This document shows positions 1 to 12,620 of a stretch of 64,000 bases of DNA, in pieces; the stretch's first letter is position 1; each line of letters starts with the position of its first letter. This stretch comes from Gossypium raimondii. Its lineage: Eukaryota > Streptophyta > Magnoliopsida > Malvales > Malvaceae. The stretch is taken from positions 50,563,733 to 50,627,732 of the forward strand of contig NC_068571.1 in NCBI RefSeq assembly GCF_025698545.1, read 5' to 3'. The translations under genes were made by a program, and so were the position numbers. The notes beneath the pieces are model-generated. The model had not been told where the DNA came from, searched no databases, and saw nothing but the letters and a program-made list of their open reading frames with translations.

Positions 1-531
1 AAATATTATTATTTTAATAGATTTAATATTTAATATAATTTATTACTTATTTCAATAGGATTTTATTAATTTAATATTAAAATAATTATCTTAATATTAA
101 TTTAATATTAAAGTGATTAAGTTTAATCATAATTGAACTCTCTAAACTCTTCTTATATAAAGAGAGCCATGAGTCATTATTTTTTACACACTTGAATTTA
201 AGAGAAAGTTATAGAGTGAAAATTCTCTAAAGAAATTATTTCAGAAGATTTTTAGAGATATTTTTCTTATCTAAAATTTGACACAGAAGTTTAAAGAAAT
301 TACGAAATTGCCTCACCGGTAATTTTGTGTAAAATTTTCTTATTTGAAGCGAGCCCACAGTTGACAGACGTGAGCTTGAGGATAGCAAAGAAACTACTCA
401 ACTGAAATATTTATCCTCGATGAGTCGAAAAGGTAAAATTTTGATTAAATGTTTATTACTTTAAATATCATAATTCTAATTTTTCCTCAAATCTATTTTT
501 TACTGTGTTTTTCAAACCCATTCTTCCAACA
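1..531 (+). mobile_element. Possible LTR remnant (left end outside window)
   Basis: AT-rich stretch that reads like the 3' part of a copia-type long terminal repeat: a TATA-like box near 153-160, a short GC-richer transcribed-looking segment (about 300-430), a T-rich tail and an end in CCAACA at 531. The other end lies outside the window, so neither a target duplication nor a paired LTR can be checked. Fossil; low confidence. Confidence 0.3.
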
Positions 532-3315
532 TTCCTAGCCATGAATAGCAGCAGAATGTGAAAAAAGTAAAAAAAAAGAAGCAAAAATAAAAACATTTCT
601 CCTCAAAAGCCTTGAGCAAACAACCTCGAAACCAAGAAAGCAATGACTAAAATCCAAACAACAGTAGAACAACAAGTCAACAAGAAAAGTACCAAAGAAA
701 ATTTCAAAAGTACAGCAGTAGAAATGGTTCCAAGGATAAGGAAGATGACAATATATAAGATTTCTTCCAAAATGGTAAATTTCTTCATCTTTAGACTTTA
801 ACAGCTACCAACTAGTGACACTTAGACATGTATCTCTCGAAAAATTGCCATTCATCATTGCTTTGACTCTTTTGGTGCAGTTGGTTCAACTTTGCATTTA
901 ATACGAATATTCTAAAAGCTCCAAGGCAACCTTTCATCTTCAACAACGTGCTTAGCACACTTCCTAAGTCAGCCATCACCATGCCCCCGATTGATTAACT
1001 ACCTATGAAGTTCTTCTACAGAATGGTCTCAAGGCTGACAACTTTATAACCTGCCTTTTGACTAGAAGGACAATTGTTATATCCTATATGGCAATGACAT
1101 GTGGCACCACGAGAAGACACTTAAAAAATGCTCACAAGTGAGCCTTTGCTTGTTTAGAAATGATACAAAAATGTTTAGATGAATTTTGAAATTGATTTTT
1201 AATACTTGAGAATATGTGGAAATGATACGATGATGTTTAGGAATGATTTTAAGGTGTTTTTGGTCTATTTTTCGATCCCAGGAGCCAAGGGTCTAGAACC
1301 CAATGCCTTAGGTACTGATACCTAGGGTCCTAACAATGTTATTGCACTGTTTCGAGGAAAATGAGCCCTCCAAAGCTCATACATGATTCCGGACATCTCC
1401 AAACACTTTTAAATTGACTCAAAATGGTTTAAAGCTAATTTTAAAGCCTTCAAAAATGCTTTACATTACTTTTATGTTTTTATTTAGATTGTTCAAAGCT
1501 ATAATTTATAGTAAAATTTTACATACCACCACCTGAAAAACCGTAAACATTTGGTTACATTTTAAATGGATCCTAACATGTGTTCAGTGCCTCAAAATAA
1601 TTTCAATTTATATTTTATTCTTTCTTGAATGTTAGGAATTGTTTTAAAGAAATTTTATATGATTATCAAATGGTGTTTTATTTAAAAGAAAACTTTGATT
1701 TTAGTTTGAAAGTGCTTAGGTAGCACCTCTCATACGTATTGTACGTTAAGATAAGTGAAGGGTGTTACACCATAGTCTCCTCATGACGATCCTCCTCCAT
1801 TAACTTGAATTTTTTTATGACTTTACCCTTAATTTATGGGCCAAATAAGCTTTGTGACTTCTATCACACATGCAAAGAGAAAGTAATCCAACTATGTACA
1901 CTTTTGATGTCATACATATCCAATTTGATTCATGAATACTACATTAAATACATTTCAACAATAAATTTTATTGAGATTTTCTAGTTACATGTTATTCTAC
2001 ATTTCAAGTTTTGGGAGAAAGGGATCCTCTTGTTTAATTGGATTGTATTCTTTTATGAACATTGTTACTTTACAACATTTGTCCCACAATTATTAAATAT
2101 GTCAACAACCTGCGATATCAACTTAGCTAAATAAAGCAAAAGAAGTAAAAAAAATCAAAATCAAAATGCTACTTATTCATATAATGTTAATTAAATATAC
2201 ACTTATCTAGATAAATTAGAGATAGCATTGCAATAAACTGTTGCATGGTGAGCAAATGAAAACCACTACCCTAGCTTTAGCTACTTGACTCTATTATTGC
2301 ATCTTGAGCTAGCCTTGACTGTAATATTTCTTCTTGTTTGGCCCAACTATATATATATATATATACACGCAAATAGCACAAGTTGTTTTGTTTTGGTGAT
2401 GGGAACATACAATTTAATAATAGGAAAGGTCGTAGAGAGATGGTCGTAGTGGCAAGTGGTGGGATGGAGGTAAAGAAAAGTGAAAACAGCGATGGCTGTT
2501 ACAATTGTTGGAAGAAAGTTACAGAGAGAATTTAGAGTATACATAAGTTTGTCAAAGAATCAGAAGTCTCAAATATACATTCAGTCCCTTATTTATAACC
2601 CTCTAATAGTGGTTATGAAGGAGAGATTATTGAGGATAATGGTTAGCGAAGTCAGATAAATTAACTTGACGTAAATAATGGCAGTGAAGTTACACAGGTT
2701 TTAAGTATAATAATATATAATTATATGAAAGTTACACTCGTATAACATATTTTGGCAAGAAGTGTGCTACTTTGCACACTCCAGCATAAATGCATTGTTT
2801 GTTCAAGAAGGAGAGGGAGATGAAGCACTTATGTTCCATAGAAAAGTTAAGAAACCAACTTCTTAACTAATTTCGTATCTAAAGCTTCAAAGTTCAAACC
2901 ATACTCTCCAAGACTTTCTAATCTAAGGTTAGCCCCCAATTTTCCTGATATGGAACTATTCCAAGATTACCTCCTTTAACTTTTCCAGTAAAAAATGTTG
3001 TTCCCAGATGCATTTAAAAAGTGCTCTTGCTTGCTATCATCTTGGAGTAGTATGGCTAAGATGATAATAAAAAATTACAAGCGTGGATAAAATGATATAC
3101 ATTACAATACACCGGTGAACAAGTGATGAACCAATGAAATCAGCTATCCTAGCTCTAGGTACTTTTTGTACCGCACAGAGCACTATAATTGCATCTCTAG
3201 CTAGGCCTTGACTGTAATAGTACTTCTTGTTCGGTCCAACTATACATACATAGGCAAATAGCGCAATTCCCTTTTTTAGCAATTGCAACCACAGATGTCC
3301 ACTAAAGGCTGCAGT
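532..3315. other. Intergenic, no gene seen
   Basis: No credible gene. The short ORFs are AT-rich and lack family features. It holds scattered repeat-like DNA (about 1260-1500 resembles retrotransposon non-coding DNA) and a diverged direct repeat of about 200-230 bp (about 2190-2410 and 3085-3270) that shares a segment on 'gccttgactgtaata' and a following 'cttcttgtt..g..ccaactata'. An (AT)n run lies near 2348-2366. Confidence 0.5.
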
Positions 3316-3323
3316 ACCAGTAC

Positions 3324-4558
3324 TAGGGGTAACAAAATTCGATTCGACTCGAAAAAATCGAAAAAAAATTCGAATTTCGAGTTAAACGAATCGAGTTATT
3401 CGAGTTAATCGAGTTATTCGAATCAACTCGAATTTTTTTTTCAAATTTCGAGTTCGAATCGAGTTGAGTTTTCGATTTCGAATAACTCGAATAATTCGAA
3501 TAATTCGAATATCAAACTATAATATTTTACAGTTTTACCCTAAACTCCCAAACTTTTTTACTTTTCCCTCAAAACTTTTACTCCTTCCCACTTTTCCCCC
3601 AAAACTTTTACTCTCCTCCCCTCCCAACCCCCAATCTACCCAAAATCCATTTCCCACCAAAATTTTACTCTTCCATTCATTTTTTTTCAAAATTTTACTC
3701 TCAAAAACCCTCAAAACTTTTTATTTTCCCCCAAAATTTTTACTCCCTCCCACTTTTCCCCTAAAACTTTTATTCTCTTCCCATACCACCTCCCATCTAC
3801 CCCAAACCCTCCCCTCCAATTTTTTTAATATTTTCCTTCAAAATTTTACTTCCCTATTTACTTTCCTCAAATTTTATTCCCCAAAACTTTTATTTTCCCC
3901 TAAACTTTTACTTCTCACCCTTTACTCTCAAATAAAAATCAAAATTATCCAAAAAATCACTAAACATAAATAGTAATAATTTTATTTATATATACTATTT
4001 ATATTATTAAATTAAATTTCACATTTTATATTATTTATATTATTGAATTATTTAGTCATATTGAATATTTATATTAAAATTGAATTCTTAATTATGCCAT
4101 AAAATATTCGTGTTAAAATTTTATATTGGTATCAATTTCAAATTTTATTTTAAAATAAATTTTATTAAAAATCATATTTTTATATTTAATATATTTTTAA
4201 TTCTAAAATACATAGTGACAAGAATCAAGATAATTGAAACAACTAAGCAAACAAATAAGCTAACCAAGATATAAAAATTAATAAATAAATTATGAGGTGA
4301 TGAAAGTTAATAAAAATTTGATTAAGGTGGACAAATTTTATTACGATGGGTGACAATGGTTACAAGGACCCAAAATTATTTTTTAAAATTTAACTCGAAC
4401 AAATATATTCGATTCGATTCGATTCGAATTCCATCTCACTCGACTCGATTCGAGAAAACTTCAAATAAAGTTAAGATGATAAAATGAGATTCGAAAACTC
4501 GATTAACTCGAAAATTTTCGATTCGATTCGATTCGATTCGATCGAATGCTCACCCCTA
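3324..4558. mobile_element. Non-autonomous hAT-type DNA element with 8-bp target duplication
   Basis: The element starts TAGGGGTAAC and ends with the near inverse GCTCACCCCTA. It is flanked on both sides by the same 8 bases, ACCAGTAC (3316-3323 and 4559-4566). An 8-bp duplication with short inverted ends is the hallmark of hAT transposons. Just inside each end is a field of TCGAT/TCGAA and CTCGA words that is complementary between the two ends, so the ends can pair over more than 100 bp. The middle (about 3530-3970) is C/T-rich with a recurring 'cccaaaactttta' theme, then AT-rich DNA. No transposase is visible; the 169-codon ORF at 3464-3973 is low-complexity translation and not a gene. Confidence 0.8.
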
Positions 4559-4566
4559 ACCAGTAC

Positions 4567-7500
4567 TGGACAAGTGGTTACTTCGTATTTATATTTTTAA
4601 ATATTTTTTTTTTCCGGCAAACAAACTTCATTTTGTTTTACCGTCAGAAATTTTATACCACCATTTTCATAAATATTATATATATATTCTCTTACTTTTC
4701 CCAGCAGAGACATATATAGCAACAGTACTCTATGCAAGTGGGAGAGAGGGGGGCCTTTGGGTGGGTTTGCAGATTAATGCAGACGACTGGTGAGTGGTGA
4801 GCTAACTGACAATGAACTTCATAATCATGCCGGACTTTGCTGCAAAATCAACAATACAATCTATTTATACATTTAATTAGTGGAGCACTATGTATAACTT
4901 TTTAGTGCCTATGCTGTTTCTTCATCTCTTAAAATACGTGCAGATACATGTAAATATGTGAACTGGGAGAAGAGAACCCTACTTTTCCACTAAACATGGG
5001 GTTGCAGCCTTTTTAAAGAGTATAAACCTCCATGTTTTTCTCACAGTTACATTGAGTAATAATTTTCACACACACATATATACATATATACACATATACA
5101 CACACTAAAACGACTGACAAACCATCTTCTTTCAACACAAGTTCCATTTCACTTAAAACTGAGATATATTATATATAAGAGACTTGAGTTCATATCGCCC
5201 TGCTCCTTATTTTGGTAATAGGTATGGAGTAGGGAAGCCTACGTACAGGGGTTGAGTTAACAAGGGATATCAGATATGATCCTACTTACTATATATGCTG
5301 ATACTAGCAGATCTGATATAGTACTATTTATTGGTATGTTCAGTAATGAGGCTCTTGTATCTATTAGCTAAAGCTAGCGATTCCAAATCTTCTTCTTTTT
5401 TTTACTTTCTTTAGCGATTCCAAATTTTCCATTTATCAGTTTTTGGATTAATTAATTATAAAAAATTTCAGCATTCAAAATAAAAAATTTGTAATTTAAG
5501 GGTCTATGTTACATAATTTTTAAAAAATATATATATTAAAGCCAGATTTGGTAAAAAGTAATTTTGAATTTTAATAGCATTTTTAAAATATTTTTAGTTT
5601 TTATATAATTTGTAATTTTGGTAACCACGTCTGCTTTGTTATTTATATTTATATTTTATTTTAATATTTGAATTTGATAACTAGACCCATTTTGATCCTA
5701 AACTTGAAAAATATGAAAGCTTGATGATTTGGCACTTTGAGATTGGGTCATATCATCACTTGAGATTTTAAAATTTTATATAAATTTTCAAGTGACAGAG
5801 TGTCATATTCAATGTTTTAATAACTAGACTAGTAGTTGAACAGGTCAGACAATCAATTCCTGATTCAACCAGTTTGATCGGTTCAACCGATAGACCAACA
5901 ATAAATAAATAAATAAATAATTTAAAAATCATAAACATCTCAAAGAATTTAAAAATAAATTTGTTTTATTAAACCGGTTCAACCTGTTCATTTTTCAATT
6001 TTTCTCCTAGTTTCGATATTTAACAATTTCAAGAAATTTTCGAGTTAACCGATTCAACCTATTTGTTTGGATCGTTATATACATCAATTCTTGGTCTGTT
6101 TAATCTGGTCTTATTCTAGTAATATTGGTCACATCATCAAATCTAGACAATATCCAAGTTCAGGGATAAAAATGAATCTAATTGTCAAATTTAATAACCA
6201 AAGTAGATAAAAATTATAGATACCAAAATAGACCTAATTTCCGAGAAATTATACTAACACTTAATTTTTATTCCGACTCAGAAATATGTTTTCATTTTTT
6301 TCAATTAAATATTAAAAAATAAATCTTGTTTGGTAAAGGTTTACATCTTTTAAATTGGTTAACAGTATTTCATAGTCCTTTCTAATACCACAATGGGACT
6401 TTAACTAAAAACCAAGAAAAAATGGAACTTCAATAAAATATGAGTACTAATGAATGTTGTATCTTTTAATATGCAAATTTATTAACTAAATCATAATTTA
6501 AAGATAATATTATGGTGAGAGATAATCACAAATCTCGAATATAAATCATAAAATGGGTATGAATAAAAAATATTAAAGTGATGCCATGTGAGGATATTTA
6601 ATTTTCTTTTATGGGTCGGGGCAATGGTGTTTTAACCTACTTAATTCTAGCTTTTAATAATGTTATATGCATTGTATGTGATTTTATACGTTTAATATTT
6701 AATTAATTTTTAAATATTTTAATTTTAATTGTAGTAATAAATGTAAAATAATATTTCTTATTTGAATATAATTAGAATATATTAATTTATCAATTTAATA
6801 GAAAGGTAACATTAATAAAAATAATTAAATTTAATATTAAATAAGTGATCATTAAGATGTTTAGAATTTTATCCAGAATAACTTTATCTTACATCAATAA
6901 AATTAGCATAACTTTTCTAGATACAATTAGCACAATATTTTTTAATTAATAATTATAATTATTTTAAATGTGTAATTTTAACAAGTTTAATTTTTAATAA
7001 ATTATAATTATTTATAAATGTATAATTATCACAATTTCTATTTTATTTCAATTATTTTATTTTAAAAAATATTTTTATTAATTTAATTTTTGTTCAAACT
7101 CGCACTTATATATATATTATAAATGATTATCTTTCATTTTCTCTCTTCAAAGATACCAATAAAAAAGCTTCCTTTTAATTAAAAAGTTCTATTTTCTTCC
7201 TATTATTTCCTTTTAATTTAATTTTTTTTCCTATTATTTCTTTTTTAGAATGAAGCTTTCTAAATGGCTAGATCTTAGCCTGATTAGGCCGAATGATGGG
7301 CTCATTGCCTTCTTCATGGCTAGGGCTTGAGCAAGATTCCTAACTCTATTAATGTTTGTAAATTACGGTTGGATATTTTTATTTAAAAAAACATGTTTAA
7401 CTTGATGATGAGTAAATATTAAGAATTAAATTTATTATTATATAAATTTTAATTTGACATTTCATTATATTTTAAAGTTAACATAACTAGTTGAGATAGA

Positions 7501-8037
7501 TAGGTGATTAAAAAGAAAATTAAATAAAGTTGGGTGACCTAGAATACAATTTAACCAATTTATATCCGAAAGTAATTGGAGACGTTGAGATCAAAAGCAG
7601 CTGTGTTTTTATTTGAATCAATTGAAATTGCTTAGGCAAAGGGTGTGACACCCTTTTTGTTGGATAAGACTGTCAAGTGGAGTACAACAAACAAAGAAAT
7701 ATTTGTACTAGTTTGAAGAATGGAGACAAAATCCTTGCCCAATTGCAAAACCATGAATCATTCAATGATGCATGAATCATGATGATGATGAGAGATGGGA
7801 GGCCGTCTTCACGTCCTCATAATTTGGAATGTCCTCCATTGCCTGCATCATTTTTGTCCTTTTCTTCATCAGCTAACCAATATAAACTGGTTGCTGAGTT
7901 CTCTGTCTCCATTATTCTTATTCACTAAATATCATATGCAACTAATCTTCAAACATACATATTTACCATCTTAGCTAAGATTTTAACTAATTTATATTTA
8001 TGTATGTATGTATGTTTGTATTCCCTGATTGGCAATA
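4567..8037. other. Intergenic, no gene seen
   Basis: AT-rich DNA without coding signal. It includes CA/TA microsatellite DNA (about 5068-5105), an imperfect palindromic MITE-like stretch (listed separately) and the 3' flank of GAPN after about 7900. The segment 4700-5330 has more balanced composition and could be transcribed, but I recognise no known miRNA or TAS sequence in it. Confidence 0.45.
5815..6135. repeat. MITE-like 'accggttcaacc' repeat
   Basis: About 320 bp rich in 'ggttgaac / gttcaacc' words. The ends are roughly inverted: 'aataactagactagtagttgaaca' on the left against 'attactagaataagaccagatt' as the reverse complement of the right. Such GGTTCAACC palindromic repeats are common in plant genomes. 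No clear target duplication was found, so the exact ends are uncertain. Confidence 0.4.
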
Positions 8038-10416
8038 CTAACCCATAGTGTAAGATGGGGTTGGTAAATTGATGACAGTGCTCTTGATCTTTGTCATCAT
8101 GTTAATGCTGTTGGTAACTCCCTGTGATCCAATTCCACTATCTTTCAAACCCTGTTAGGACAGCATTTTGTTTCAAGGTTTTTTGCTGATACATGAAGAA
8201 AAAAGCTTTATTTCAAGCATGGTAATTTTATTTACCTGAAATGGGAAATGATCCGGTCCTCGAGCTGGTGCGGAATTAATCTGAACTGTCCCGGTCTCCA
8301 TTGCATCACTAATCAATATTGCTTTGTTGACATCCTTAGTGAACACACATCCCTGCAATGTTGCATGTACTTTTTCATTATCATGGGAGAAAAGATGATT
8401 TTGGGAAATTTGATAAGTTTTTTATGTATGTGTGTATGCCTGGAGCCCGAAGTTGCTAGCATTGCAATGGTGGATTCCTTCCTCAATGGAGTTGATTCTT
8501 ATAACTGGCAAAACCGGGCCGAAAGGTTCCTCCCATGCAATCCTCATATCAGGCCGAACATTGTCTAACAACAATGGCCATATAAGATTGCCATCTCTCT
8601 TGTACTCCTGACAAAATGTAGCTCCTTTCTCTTTGGCATCCTTGACCAGCCCTTCTATGAAATTTGCAGATGATTCCGACACAACCGGAGTGATATCACA
8701 GTCATCCTCCGGTGGTCCAACCGTTAACTTTGCGATTTTTGCCTTCACTTTGTCCACCAGAACATCCGCAACAGATTCCATCACCAACACAACTTTAACA
8801 GCAGTGCATCTTTGGCCACTGTCATAGTTGTTGGACCAAAAGAGTAAAGATAATAATAATGTGTAGTAGAAGTGAAAAGAATCAATGTAACATAGTGTTT
8901 TCCGCCCCTAACCTATAAGAAAATCCTCCTTTTATTATGTTTGCAGCAACCAAATCTAAGTCGGCGTCCTCGAGTACGATACAAGCATCTTTTCCTCCCA
9001 ATTCCATTTGAAGAGGGACCATTCCTGCCTTCTTTGAGATAGCAATACCAGTGTCTCCACCAGTGAAGCTAGGCAAAAGGAGATTACAAGTTACAAATGG
9101 GATGATCAATGGGGAGCTAATGGAGTCCACAAGATGAACTTGAATTACCTTATACAATTAACTCCAGGATGCATAGTAAGGAAATCACCAATCTCAGAGC
9201 CTTTCCCTGTCACACAACTAATGAGCCCTTTGGGAAAGCCAGCCAAGTGAAAGCAGTGCACCATATGAAGAGCTGAAACAGCACCCTACAGGAAGAACCA
9301 TCCCGTTCGATTAAAGTTCATTTTGTTTCAACTTATGTTATCAGCTTGGTGTTTTGTCAAATACCTGTGTAGGTGGCTTGAGTACAAGGGAGTTTCCTGC
9401 AATTAAAGCTGGTGCGATTTTCGAAACGGCAAGGTTGACAGGGTAATTGAATGGTGGAATGGCTAGAATTACTCCAAGCGGGATCTGCAGTTAAAATGCA
9501 ACTTTACATCATGAACTACATCATCAAAACATACAAAATATGAACCAATAAGTGTGTCATGTTTAGAAACCATATAATTGCAGACAATGAAACTTTACCT
9601 TGGAAGTGAGGCAATATTTGGTTCTTTCGTTCCCTGGAAAACTATCAGATACCAAGAATTTTCCTTCTCCAAGAATCCTAACTCCCTCTTCAGCAGTGTA
9701 AGAAACCAGATCCCCGGACCTTACAACCTTCAAGAAATCAGATGAAAAACCAGTTTGTCTTAAATTGATTTTTGTTCACTTTTGAACTAAACAAGTTCAT
9801 AGACAATGATATACCTCGGTAACTGCATCTTTGGCTGGTTTTGCAATTTCTTTAACCAGGCACTCAGCAATTGGTGCTTTATGCTCCTTTAGGATGGCTG
9901 CAGCTTTATGAAGTAGCTCAGCTCGTTTCCAAAGTGGAGTCTTGGCCCAAGACTTTTGTGCAGTTTTTGCTGATTCCATGACCTTGTTCACTTCTTCTTG
10001 TGTACAAGCTATTTTCAACACCATCAATAATTTAACTTCATAAGTTCACCATAAGCCATTCTTAACTAACATTTCATTTTATTCAAAGTTATCCGTTAAC
10101 TGCTAATGCTAAGATTTGCTTATTTAATCAACTATTTAGCCTTGGTTTAAAGCTATGTACAGTTCTATCCATGCTGCAGAATTCACAACTATATAGCAAA
10201 CACAAAGAAAACAACAAAGCAATTTAGCAGAAGAAACAAACTTAAAAAGTTTCAAAGTTTAGCTGTATAACCTTGAACCTTGTACTGAGTTTTTCTGGTA
10301 GTTGGATTAATAATGGCAACAGTTTTGGCTGAAGAAGACTTCTTCCATTCTCCATCAGCATAGTACTTGTAAACATCTCCATCCAATATCTCTGCAAACA
10401 AACCAGTCCCAGCCAT
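8038..10416 (-). CDS. GAPN: NADP-dependent non-phosphorylating glyceraldehyde-3-phosphate dehydrogenase (ALDH11 family)
   Basis: Cytosolic enzyme that oxidises glyceraldehyde-3-phosphate directly to 3-phosphoglycerate and makes NADPH, bypassing the phosphorylating step. Nine exons on the minus strand: 10272-10416, 9815-10008, 9599-9727, 9365-9484, 9149-9285, 8913-9068, 8440-8818, 8236-8352, 8038-8151. They sum to 1491 bp, 496 aa, which is the family's normal length. The start [13 protein letters not shown] matches plant GAPN. Visible landmarks are the NADP-site region [11 protein letters not shown] (exon 4), the general base Glu264 in MELGGKDA, the nucleophile Cys298 in GQRCTA, and the C-terminus LPTPSYTMG. 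All introns are GT-AG except intron 7, which uses a GC donor (CAG|GCATAC, donor at 8439-8438). No frameshift or stop. Identity is very secure; I recall the Arabidopsis orthologue as ALDH11A3 (At2g24270). Confidence 0.97.
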
Positions 10417-10514
10417 TATCAAAAACAAGAAAAAATCTACTTTTGTTTTTCTGGATTTCCTAAAGAACCAGAGAAAAGAATGGAGTGTCTGGTGTGAGTT
10501 AGATATATGCCTGC

Positions 10515-10522
10515 ATATATAT
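10515..10522 (-). promoter_or_regulatory. TATA box of GAPN
   Basis: TATATATA on the minus strand, about 100 bp upstream of the GAPN start codon, within a GC-richer region; spacing suits a plant core promoter with a 5' leader of roughly 70 bases. Confidence 0.5.
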
Positions 10523-11999
10523 AGGGAGAAGGTGAGCCACTCCTTGCCTTGGTTGCAGCTACTTTGGAGAAAAGAGTTTGGGGTTAGGTGGTTCACAATG
10601 TGCCAAGTTACAAGTAAACATGGTTCCTAACCTTGAACCTTTTCTTTATCACGTCACGTTCATTCTTGCTGACCACTCATTCGCTTACAAAATTAACACG
10701 TTTGTTTAGCCTCGTTTTTGTCGTTTTGGATTCAGCCCTTCACATGTTCTTAGCCTTTCCTTTTTTATATCATCTGATTAAAAACAAAAGAGATAGCAGC
10801 AATAGATGTGGGTACTCAAAACTGTTTAGCTTTAATTCTTTGTCCCTGGACTGTTTTTGCAGGGACTAAGTTAACAAATTTAGAGTTTAGACATGATCAG
10901 ATAATAGGAAAGAAAATTGAACCTGTCGAAATGGGTTCTATTTTTAGGATTCGGCAAATGTTTTTAAGTACCTTCCCAATTGCATGGGAGCTGAAATTTT
11001 GTTATCTTCACATATGAAACTTGCACGACAACTACAAAACTGAATTTAAAGTAAGGAATTAATGAGTAGGTCCTTATGGAAGGGCCTCTCCTTTTACCAC
11101 AAAAATGTTATCCTCATCATTGCCATACCTTATATTATCGATTCTATCCTGCATAGATTACTGTGCCCTTCTCCCCCAAGTCTCCCCCTTCCCCAGTTAG
11201 GTGTTTGGCAGTGCACTAAGCCTTATTCATAAATTAATCAAATAAAATTAAATACTATTATTCCTCGAATATCTGAATAAAGAAAAACAATTTCAAAATT
11301 TTCAATCTTGACAAAAATTAGTCAATATTTAAATTAATAAAAAACCGATTAACTTATTTTTTTACTTTAATAAGGACTTTAAATATTGAATAATTAATTT
11401 TAAAAATTTTAAATGACAAATATGCGGTTTACTATTTAATAATATATCATTTTAATAAAAAATTTCAATTCAATATAAATATAAATATAAAAGAAAAGGT
11501 TAAATCACATTTTTTTTATATTGGAGCCGAAATTTTTTTTATCCAAGTTTAGCTATGGACTTGACAAATGTTCGGACTTTGAGGTGGTCGTTAGAACTTA
11601 GAAGATTAACGTTGATGGCAGTTGGGACCACGTTCATCATTATTGGAACAAATAAAAAGTTAAAAGTAACAAAAGTCATGTCAATTAATTATTAACAAAT
11701 AATCATAATTATTCAAGTAGATATTTATTGAATAATTATTTTTATTGCTAAATATATGAATATCTATTTTGGGTAATTATATCATTATGAAGAGGCAAAA
11801 GATTTCCTATAAATAATAGTGGAATTTCATTTGTATGACTCATCAAAAAAATAAATCAAAAGTTCCTTTTTTTTTTCTCTCACCATCCTTTATATTTTTA
11901 AATTATCGTATAAAAATAACTGTAATTTTTTTATAGAAATTGATATTCTTATTATGCTCTGCACAACGCTCTATAACTGTTTTTTCTTCCCCACCTAAT

Positions 12000-12620
12000 G
12001 GTCTTTCTCATTTTTTGTTAGCTGATACTATTGGAACTCCCTATCCAATGGTTGTCAACTTGTAGTGTTAAACCAAATATATATATATTTAATATTTAAT
12101 AGTTGAAAATAGAAAATTTTTATTGAGTTTCAAAATCTTTTATTGAAGATGTAAAAGTTGAAATCCAACAAAAACGTGGAGTAAAAAATAAACATTTAAA
12201 TTTTGGAGAACTTTGATCAAAAATTATTTATTTAATATTTAATGGTTGAAAACACACACAAAAATTATTTAATATTTAAAAATTAAAATCCAACAAAAAC
12301 ATGGAGTTAAAAATAAATATTTAATAGTTGAAAAACTTTCTTAATTTAAAAAAATGAAGGGTCAATTCGTTTATTATTATTTGTTAGCCGAAACCCTTGG
12401 ATCTCCTATCTTAGGATTGTGTTAAGAGTTACACTCTCCTTTTTTGACTGAAAAAAGAGGAAGAAGTTGAAATCCAATAAAAACGTGGAGCTTAAAAATA
12501 AATATTTAATAAACTTGGAAAATTTATTTATTTAATATTTAATAGTTGAAAATGGGAAACAAAAATTTACTTTCAAAAATTTTATTTAATATTTAAAAGT
12601 TGAAATCCCACAAAAACATG
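12000..12620. repeat. Degenerate direct duplication with a recurring 30-40 bp motif
   Basis: A unit beginning near 12010 ('ttgttagctgatactattgga') recurs near 12380 ('tgttagccgaaacccttgga'), and a motif 'gttgaaatccaacaaaaacg' plus 'tggag' recurs four times (about 12165, 12283, 12465 and 12598). This looks like an old tandem duplication of roughly 350-370 bp. No coding content. Confidence 0.5.

Noticed and set aside
3464-3973. Open frame of 169 codons rich in F, L, P and S
   Set aside because: It lies wholly inside the hAT-type element and is translation of a C/T-rich low-complexity block; no domain or start context.
4700-5330. Possible miRNA or non-coding RNA gene
   Set aside because: Composition is less AT-rich and some stem-like words occur (for example near 5220-5260), but no known miRNA family sequence or convincing hairpin could be recognised by eye.
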